In this document: in pieces, positions 58,618-64,000 of the stretch | How the letters are laid out: every line of letters begins with the position of its first letter | Position numbering within the stretch: the first letter of the stretch is position 1 | From: an uncultured Bacilli bacterium | GTDB taxonomy: Bacteria; Bacillota_I; Bacilli_A; RF39; UBA660 | Assembly: GCA_934085595.1 (NCBI GenBank) | Contig: CAKOHK010000003.1 | Location: forward strand, 76,486-140,485 | Length of the DNA stretch: 64,000 nt | Direction of reading: 5' to 3' | Made by a program: the position numbers and the translations under genes | The notes under the pieces: model-generated | The model's input: the letters and a program-made list of their open reading frames with translations, nothing else | The model's database searches: none | Told to the model about the DNA's origin: nothing

Positions 58618-61164
58618 ATGAAAGTAGGAGTATATGTTGGAAGTTTTGATCCAGTACATAATGGACACATTAAAATAATAAATTATTTATCTAATAATTA
58701 CTTAGATAAAATTATTGTTGTTCCAACTATGAATTATTGGAATAAGAAAATTGTTGCTTCTTTAGAAGATAGAATTAATATGCTTAGTAATTTAGAAAAT
58801 GATAAAGTTATTATTGATAGAGAAAATAATAATTTAAAATATACTTATATGGTAATGGAAAAGCTTGAGAAGAAATATATGAATGATGAGTTATATTTAA
58901 TTATTGGTGCTGATAGTATTGTTTCTTTTGATAAATGGATGGAATATAAGAAATTACTTTCATATGGACTTATTGTTATTGATAGAGATAATATAGATGT
59001 AAAGTATTATTTAGATAAACTTGGTAAAGATAATAATTATATTTCTGTTAATATAGAGAATATAGATATATCTTCTAGTTATATAAGAAAGAATATTACT
59101 AATTATGATTTAATTAAAGATTTTATAGATGATAGAGTATATAAATATATTTGTGATAATAATTTATATTTAATTAGTCCTCTTAAAAGTATGAAAGAGA
59201 AAGATGTTAGTTTGAAGTGGATTTCTTATTTATATAATACTAAGAGTCTTAAATATAATATTAATAATGTAAATAGACTTAAAGATATAAATAAACATAG
59301 TGTATTTGATTATGTATATAGGTGTTTTTGTATACTTAATTCATGTGATGTTAGTGATTTAGAATATTATTATGTTAGTGAAACTTTAAAGTATATGGAT
59401 ACTAGTAAATGTGGATCTAATGATGATAGAGTTTTGTGGAAAAAGAAAAATTATGATTTGTTTTGTCATAATATAGGTAGTGCTTCTATATATAATGAAG
59501 AATATAGTGATAAAGTAGTTTATACTCTTATATATACTCATGGTTTAGTAGGACAATATATTAAAGGTGAAGTTAATTTAGATAAGAATAAGCCTTTATA
59601 TGATTTGATATGTGATAAATATATAGATAAAGAAACTTTAAGAAATGTTTTATATATACTTAATAAGTGTGTTATAGGTGGAGTTAATATAGATTTATAT
59701 AATAAAATTAAAGATAAAGTTAATAGTACTATTGATAGAATAATAGATGGGGACATTAATGAAGAAGTAAAAATAGTAGATAGAATTAATATGCTTGAAT
59801 GCGGTATTTCTTTAGAAGAAAAAGAATATATTAATAAGTTACCAAATGAAGTTTTGAAATATATTAATAAATTATTTGAAAAAGAAGAATTATGGTATTA
59901 TGATGGAGCTTTGAAAGATTTTAATTTATCTTTAAAAATTAAAATACTTTTATATATAAGTGTTAATTTAAGAAATAATGTAAAACATGTTACTTTTGAA
60001 AAGATGATGAGAGGGTTATATCTTGATTATAATAATCATATAGAAGTAAATATATATAAGAAGAGAATTATAGAGAAGTATTTAAATGATATGGATTATT
60101 TTGATATTATTAATAATAGTATAAAAGAGAATAATCATATTAAGTTTAATATTAAATATGAAAAAGATGTTTTGATTTTTAATTTTAAGTTTTCTATTCA
60201 GGCACGTAAACTTATAGATTATGTTAGATGTGCATATGAAGCTGATAATCAATATAAGAAGTCTGTATATATGCTTTATGATTTATTTGGATTTAGAAAA
60301 GATGAGTATGATAGATTTTATAATGAAATTAATTATTTGAATAGAATGAATAGTTCACTTAAGCAAAAGAGTATTATTTTAGATTATGTTAAGGGAAAGA
60401 AAATATTAGATGTTGGACCTGGTGGTGGGGCACTTCTTAATCTTCTTGAAGATAGTTTTAGTGATTTTGATATATATGGTATTGATATTTCACAGAGTGT
60501 TATAGAGAAACTTAGTTCTAAGAAACTTAAAGAAAATAGAAAATGGAATATTATAAAAGGGGATGCGCTTAATCTTAAAGAATACATTAGTGAATGTGAT
60601 ACGATTATATTTTCTTCAATAATTCATGAATTGTTTTCTTTGTGTACTTATGAGGGGAAGAAGTTTAATTATAATATTATTAAGAAGACTTTAGAAAGTA
60701 GTTATGATGTACTTAATAAGGGCGGAAGAATTATAATTAGAGATGGGGTTATGAGTGAAAATAGTGATGAAAAGAGAATTATTAAATTTAATAATCCAGA
60801 AGATATAAATATTCTTATTAATTATTGTAATGATTTTAAGGGAAGAAAAGTTACATTTTTAAAGATAAGTGATGATAAAGTTATGATGAAAGTAAATGAT
60901 GCGATGGAGTTTTTATATACTTATACTTGGGGTAGTGATTCTTATCCTAATGAAGTTAAAGAACAATTTGGATATTTTAGTGTAAAAGAGTATGTTAATT
61001 TTATTAAAAAATGTTTATTTAATGTTAAAATAATAGAGGCTAAAAGTTTTTTACAAGATGGGTATGAAGAGCATTTACTTGATAAAATAAGTATTTATGA
61101 TGAAAATATGAATGTAGTAAAATTACCTGATAGTACATGTATTATAGTTATAGAAAAGGAGTAA
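58618..61164 (+). CDS. nadD: NadD fused to an unknown helical domain and a SAM methyltransferase
   Basis: 848 residues, about four times the usual NadD. Residues 1-~190 are nicotinate-nucleotide adenylyltransferase with GSFDPVHNGHIKI (~8-20) and ISSSYIRKNI (~151). Residues ~195-570 are a helical region I cannot assign, with YTLIYTHGLVGQY (~302). Residues ~590-750 are a class I methyltransferase with KILDVGPGGGALL (~594), YGIDIS (~619) and FSSIIHEL (~664), then a ~100-residue tail. No internal stop, SD or frameshift is seen, so the fusion appears real. SD GGAGG. Confidence 0.9.
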   Translation: MKVGVYVGSFDPVHNGHIKIINYLSNNYLDKIIVVPTMNYWNKKIVASLEDRINMLSNLENDKVIIDRENNNLKYTYMVMEKLEKKYMNDELYLIIGADSIVSFDKWMEYKKLLSYGLIVIDRDNIDVKYYLDKLGKDNNYISVNIENIDISSSYIRKNITNYDLIKDFIDDRVYKYICDNNLYLISPLKSMKEKDVSLKWISYLYNTKSLKYNINNVNRLKDINKHSVFDYVYRCFCILNSCDVSDLEYYYVSETLKYMDTSKCGSNDDRVLWKKKNYDLFCHNIGSASIYNEEYSDKVVYTLIYTHGLVGQYIKGEVNLDKNKPLYDLICDKYIDKETLRNVLYILNKCVIGGVNIDLYNKIKDKVNSTIDRIIDGDINEEVKIVDRINMLECGISLEEKEYINKLPNEVLKYINKLFEKEELWYYDGALKDFNLSLKIKILLYISVNLRNNVKHVTFEKMMRGLYLDYNNHIEVNIYKKRIIEKYLNDMDYFDIINNSIKENNHIKFNIKYEKDVLIFNFKFSIQARKLIDYVRCAYEADNQYKKSVYMLYDLFGFRKDEYDRFYNEINYLNRMNSSLKQKSIILDYVKGKKILDVGPGGGALLNLLEDSFSDFDIYGIDISQSVIEKLSSKKLKENRKWNIIKGDALNLKEYISECDTIIFSSIIHELFSLCTYEGKKFNYNIIKKTLESSYDVLNKGGRIIIRDGVMSENSDEKRIIKFNNPEDINILINYCNDFKGRKVTFLKISDDKVMMKVNDAMEFLYTYTWGSDSYPNEVKEQFGYFSVKEYVNFIKKCLFNVKIIEAKSFLQDGYEEHLLDKISIYDENMNVVKLPDSTCIIVIEKE

Positions 61165-61166
61165 TA

Positions 61167-61646
61167 ATGAAGGAAGTAATTGAAATATTAACTAAAAGAA
61201 ATAAAACAATAAGCACTATGGAATCTTGTACAGGTGGAGGCATAGCTAATGCGATTACTAATATAGAAGGGGCAAGTGAAGTATTTAGTTTTGGAGCTGT
61301 TACATATTCTAACTTTTATAAAATTAAGATGGGGGTTAGTAGTGAAGTTATAGATAAATATAGTGTTTATAGTTTTGAAACTGTTAAAGAAATGAGTAAA
61401 AGTATTTGTGAATATACTAATTCTAATTATGGTATTGGAGTTAGTGGTAAATTAAATAGGGCTGATGAAAATAATAGATTTGGAAAAGATAATGAAGTAT
61501 TTTTTTCTATATATGATAGAGATAATGATAAATATTATTGTGATAAAGTTTCAGTAGCACTTAGTAGTAGGCGTGAAAATAAAGATGTAGTTATAGATAA
61601 GATAGTAAATAAACTATTAGAAGTATTAGGGGGAAGTAATGAATAA
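61167..61646 (+). CDS. pncC: nicotinamide-nucleotide amidase (CinA C-terminal domain)
   Basis: 159 residues from the ATG after AAAAGGAG. The motif TISTMESCTGGGIANAITNIEGAS is seen at the N-terminus in pieces (TMESCTGGG), with GVSGK and the C-terminal SRRENKDVVIDKIV. PncC turns NMN into nicotinate mononucleotide, recycling a by-product of DNA ligase. The N-terminal CinA pyrophosphatase domain is absent. Overlaps nadK by 8 bp. Confidence 0.92.
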   Translation: MKEVIEILTKRNKTISTMESCTGGGIANAITNIEGASEVFSFGAVTYSNFYKIKMGVSSEVIDKYSVYSFETVKEMSKSICEYTNSNYGIGVSGKLNRADENNRFGKDNEVFFSIYDRDNDKYYCDKVSVALSSRRENKDVVIDKIVNKLLEVLGGSNE

Positions 61647-62427
61647 GATTTCTAGAATTAAACTATATTATAATTATAATGATAAGAGTACTTTAGTTTA
61701 TAATGAACTTAAAAAGTTACTTTTAGATAATGGATTTATTATAGATGACAATAATTATGATCTTGCGATAGCTATTGGTGGAGATGGTGGATTTTTAAGA
61801 CTTGTTAGTTCATGTGAATATAATAGTGATGTTTATTATGTTGGTGTTAATACTGGTACGCTTGGTTTTTCAAATGATATAAATGCTGATAAATTAGATG
61901 AGTTTGTTAGAGATTTAAAGAGTTTTAATTTTAAAGTAGTTGATACTTCTATAGTTGAAACTAAAGTATATTATGATGAAAAAGTAAAAACATATTATAG
62001 TCTTAATGAAACAGTAATTAGAGAAAGAGATTTACAAACATTTAGATGTGATGTGTTTGTGGATAATGTAAACCTTGAAAAGTTTATAGGAGATGGATTT
62101 CTTGTTTGTTCATCATTTGGTTCAACAGCATACAATTTAAGTTTAGGTGGAAGTATATTATATGATGGAGTTAAAGCTATGATTTTAACACCTATTGCTC
62201 CAATAAATAATAAATGTTATAGAAGTCTTATTAATTCTATAGTAGTGCCTGGTGATAAAACTATAAAAATTGTTCCAAATAATGATGTAATATTAAGTGT
62301 AGATGGGGTTAATGTAACATATAATAAGGGATGTAATATTGAGTTTAGAATAAATAAAAATATTAAACTTTTAAGATATAATGATTACGATTATACTAAG
62401 AAAATTAATGAAAAGTTTAGTAATTAG
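61639..62427 (+). CDS. nadK: NAD kinase
   Basis: 262 residues. ATP/NAD motifs: LAIAIGGDGGFLRLV (~43-57), GVNTGTLGFSND (~71), SLNETVIRE (~115) and SFGSTAYNLSLGGSI (~157). It phosphorylates NAD to NADP. SD GGGGGAAG within the end of pncC. Confidence 0.95.
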   Translation: MNKISRIKLYYNYNDKSTLVYNELKKLLLDNGFIIDDNNYDLAIAIGGDGGFLRLVSSCEYNSDVYYVGVNTGTLGFSNDINADKLDEFVRDLKSFNFKVVDTSIVETKVYYDEKVKTYYSLNETVIRERDLQTFRCDVFVDNVNLEKFIGDGFLVCSSFGSTAYNLSLGGSILYDGVKAMILTPIAPINNKCYRSLINSIVVPGDKTIKIVPNNDVILSVDGVNVTYNKGCNIEFRINKNIKLLRYNDYDYTKKINEKFSN

Positions 62428-62442
62428 AATATGGAGGAAGTA

Positions 62443-63261
62443 ATGGAATATAAAAGTGAAGAAGATTTTCTTAAGTCATATGATTCTAATAAATATGAAA
62501 AAATGTCATTAACTACAGATATATTAGTACTTAGTGTTTCTAGTGAGAAAAGTGATAATTATAGAAAACTAAGTGAAAAGATGTTTAGTGTATTACTTGT
62601 TAAAAGAAAAAACTATCCTTTTAAAGATATGTGGTGTTTACCTGGAGGTTTTGTTAATATAGATGAAGATATTGAAGATGCTCCTTTTAGAATATTAAAA
62701 AAAGAAACTAATTTAGATAATATATATTTAGAACAATTATATACATATGGTGGGGTAAATAGAGATCCTAGAATGAGAGTTGTTAGTACTTCTTATATAG
62801 CGCTTACTGATAAAAATAAACTCAATGGTAAGCTTAATGATAATACTAGTTGGTTTAATATTAGAATACTTATGAAAGATGATATTATAGATGTGTTTTT
62901 AGATAATGGTGTGGATGAAATTAAGTTTAAAGCTAAATATGTAGTTACTGATAATACTACTAATAGATATAAGTTTATAATACTTGAAAATAATTATATT
63001 GCTTTTGATCATGCTAATGTTATATTAGATGGGATTTTTAGACTTAAGAATAAGATAGAATATACTGATATTGTATTTAATATGATGGGAGAGTATTTTA
63101 CTTTAGGTGAACTTCAACAAGTTTATGAAGTTATTTTAGGTAAAAAACTTCTTGATCCTGCATTTAGAAGAATTATTGCTGATAAGGTTGTTAAAACAAA
63201 TAAGATGAGGACTGGTGGTGGACATAGACCTAGTGTTCTTTATGCATATAAGAGAAAATAA
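62443..63261 (+). CDS. nrtR: NrtR-type Nudix-related transcriptional regulator
   Basis: 272 residues from the ATG spaced after GGAGG (the ATG at 62431 overlaps that SD). N-terminal Nudix-like domain with WCLPGGFVNIDEDIE but a degraded box: after the Arg the residues read R-I-L-K-K-E-T-N-L instead of R-E-x-x-E-E-x-G, so hydrolysis is unlikely. C-terminal winged helix (~200-272) with FTLGELQQVYEVIL and DPAFRRIIADKV. NrtR represses NAD genes and senses ADP-ribose; here it closes the NAD operon. Confidence 0.9.
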   Translation: MEYKSEEDFLKSYDSNKYEKMSLTTDILVLSVSSEKSDNYRKLSEKMFSVLLVKRKNYPFKDMWCLPGGFVNIDEDIEDAPFRILKKETNLDNIYLEQLYTYGGVNRDPRMRVVSTSYIALTDKNKLNGKLNDNTSWFNIRILMKDDIIDVFLDNGVDEIKFKAKYVVTDNTTNRYKFIILENNYIAFDHANVILDGIFRLKNKIEYTDIVFNMMGEYFTLGELQQVYEVILGKKLLDPAFRRIIADKVVKTNKMRTGGGHRPSVLYAYKRK

Positions 63262-63306
63262 ATGATATTTTCTTTTTGTTTACATATTATTAATTAGGTG
63301 ATTGGT

Positions 63307-64000
63307 TTGAAAAAGGTTTTGTTGATTGTTTTTTCTTTTTTGTTTATGTGCATGGGCATTTTTGCTAGCGATATTACTCCTAATGCTAAGAGTGCAATAC
63401 TTGCAGAAGAGAGTAGTGGTAAAATCTTATATGAAAAAAATATAAATGAAAAAAGAAGTCCTGCGAGTATGACTAAAATAATGACTTTACTTCTTACGAT
63501 GGAGGCTCTTGATAGTGGTAAGATTAAACTTGATGATGAAGTTACTATTTCTAGCAATGCTAGTGGTATGGGTGGAACACAAATATATGCTGAAGCAGGT
63601 AGTAAAGTTAAAGTTGATGTACTTATTAAGGGTATATCTGTGGCAAGTGCTAATGATGCAGCTGTTGCGATTGGTGAGTATATTGGTGGTACACTTGATA
63701 ATTTTGTTTCTATGATGAATAAGAGAGCTAAGGAACTTGGATGCGAAAATACTAATTTTGTAAATCCTCATGGTCTTGATGAAAAAGATCATTATACAAC
63801 AGCGTATGATTTATTTTTAATAGCAAGGGAACTTTTAAAACATGAAGATATTTTAAAATATACTAGTATTTATGAAGATTATGTTACTGTATCTGGTAAA
63901 GAACACTGGCTTGTTAATACTAATAAACTTGTTAAGTTTTATCCGGGAATTGATGGACTTAAAACTGGATATACAAATAATGCAGGATATTGTTTAACTT
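63307..64000 (+). CDS. dacF: D-alanyl-D-alanine carboxypeptidase, second copy (runs off the right edge)
   Basis: The frame is open to the end of the window; 231 residues are seen. The TTG at 63307 is chosen because AGGTG lies 6 nt upstream; a GTG at 63298 is in frame but poorly placed. Signal peptide (1-~20, VLLIVFSFLFMCMGIFAS), then SMTK (S-x-x-K, ~58), SAN (S-x-N, ~116) and KTG in GLKTGYT (~219). Closer to the DacF/DacB spacing than the copy at 3477. It probably acts in vegetative or spore peptidoglycan trimming. Confidence 0.92.
   Translation, partial: MKKVLLIVFSFLFMCMGIFASDITPNAKSAILAEESSGKILYEKNINEKRSPASMTKIMTLLLTMEALDSGKIKLDDEVTISSNASGMGGTQIYAEAGSKVKVDVLIKGISVASANDAAVAIGEYIGGTLDNFVSMMNKRAKELGCENTNFVNPHGLDEKDHYTTAYDLFLIARELLKHEDILKYTSIYEDYVTVSGKEHWLVNTNKLVKFYPGIDGLKTGYTNNAGYCLT

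Noticed and set aside
58618..61164. NadD followed by YqeK (HD-domain) as in Bacillus.
   Set aside because: No HD-type metal motif is found in the middle region; it is helical but unlike YqeK.

Overview
The window is about 64 kb of very AT-rich DNA with the gene density and gene order of a low-GC, endospore-forming Bacillota bacterium. Codons are strongly AT-biased (Arg mostly AGA). TGA is used as a stop and TGG as Trp, so this is not the Mycoplasma code. Blocks that match Bacillus-type synteny are yqfC-yqfD ... ybeY-dgkA-era-yqzL-recO, hrcA-grpE-dnaK-dnaJ, dnaG-rpoD-trmK, spoIIGA-sigE ... sigG-ylmC, lspA-rluD and ftsY-ylxM. By inference this is a sporulating gut-type Bacilli or Clostridia lineage (RF39-like or similar); the exact taxon cannot be fixed from the sequence alone.

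Layout. 1-5.3 kb: end of a polysaccharide-export ABC gene, an acyltransferase, a HAD phosphatase, a radical SAM protein, a D-Ala-D-Ala carboxypeptidase and two small related unknowns. 5.4-8.8 kb: rny, two membrane-anchored unknowns and secG. 9.0-11.3 kb: a C39-peptidase ABC exporter followed by two overlapping tiny genes with textbook double-glycine leaders, a bacteriocin- or pheromone-type cassette lying directly upstream of the sporulation genes yqfC-yqfD. 11.3-15.9 kb: VanZ, ybeY, dgkA, era, yqzL, recO. 16-22.5 kb: CIRCE-controlled heat-shock genes, with a cysteine-rich GrpE extension and pepF between dnaK and dnaJ. 22.7-29.3 kb: dnaG, rpoD, trmK and several unknowns. 29.4-30.3 kb: ten tRNA genes. 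30.3-32.1 kb: cyclophilin, a TtcA-like protein and rpmB (minus strand). 32.2-39.0 kb: spoIIGA-sigE, then three unknown genes for large envelope or coiled-coil proteins, then sigG-ylmC. 39-51.4 kb: lspA, rluD, TspO-like, rhomboid, a helical gene pair, a candidate minus-strand structured RNA, murF, an XRE regulator, RNase J, ftsY-ylxM and two pilin-like small proteins. 51.4-54.0 kb: a type I toxin-antitoxin candidate and a surface-protein gene. 54.1-63.3 kb: mtnN and a nine-gene NAD salvage operon ending in an NrtR-type regulator. A second carboxypeptidase gene runs off the right edge.

The most interesting locus is 51.4-54.0 kb. A surface-type gene with a SipW-like signal sequence has a run of 13 G residues between its -35 and -10 boxes, which is the architecture of a phase-variable promoter. 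Its 3' end shows an abrupt composition change: a 27-codon block in which 23 codons end in a pyrimidine and A is strongly depleted, the pattern expected of a variable repeat written by a diversity-generating retroelement whose reverse transcriptase would lie outside this window. Back to back with that promoter is a convergent toxin mRNA/antisense RNA pair. The second notable system is the exporter plus two-peptide cassette, which has no visible immunity gene and sits next to sporulation genes. Other points are the NadD-methyltransferase fusion, a ~104-nt orphan RNA candidate, the insertion between sigE and sigG, and a hairpin covering the sigG ribosome-binding site.
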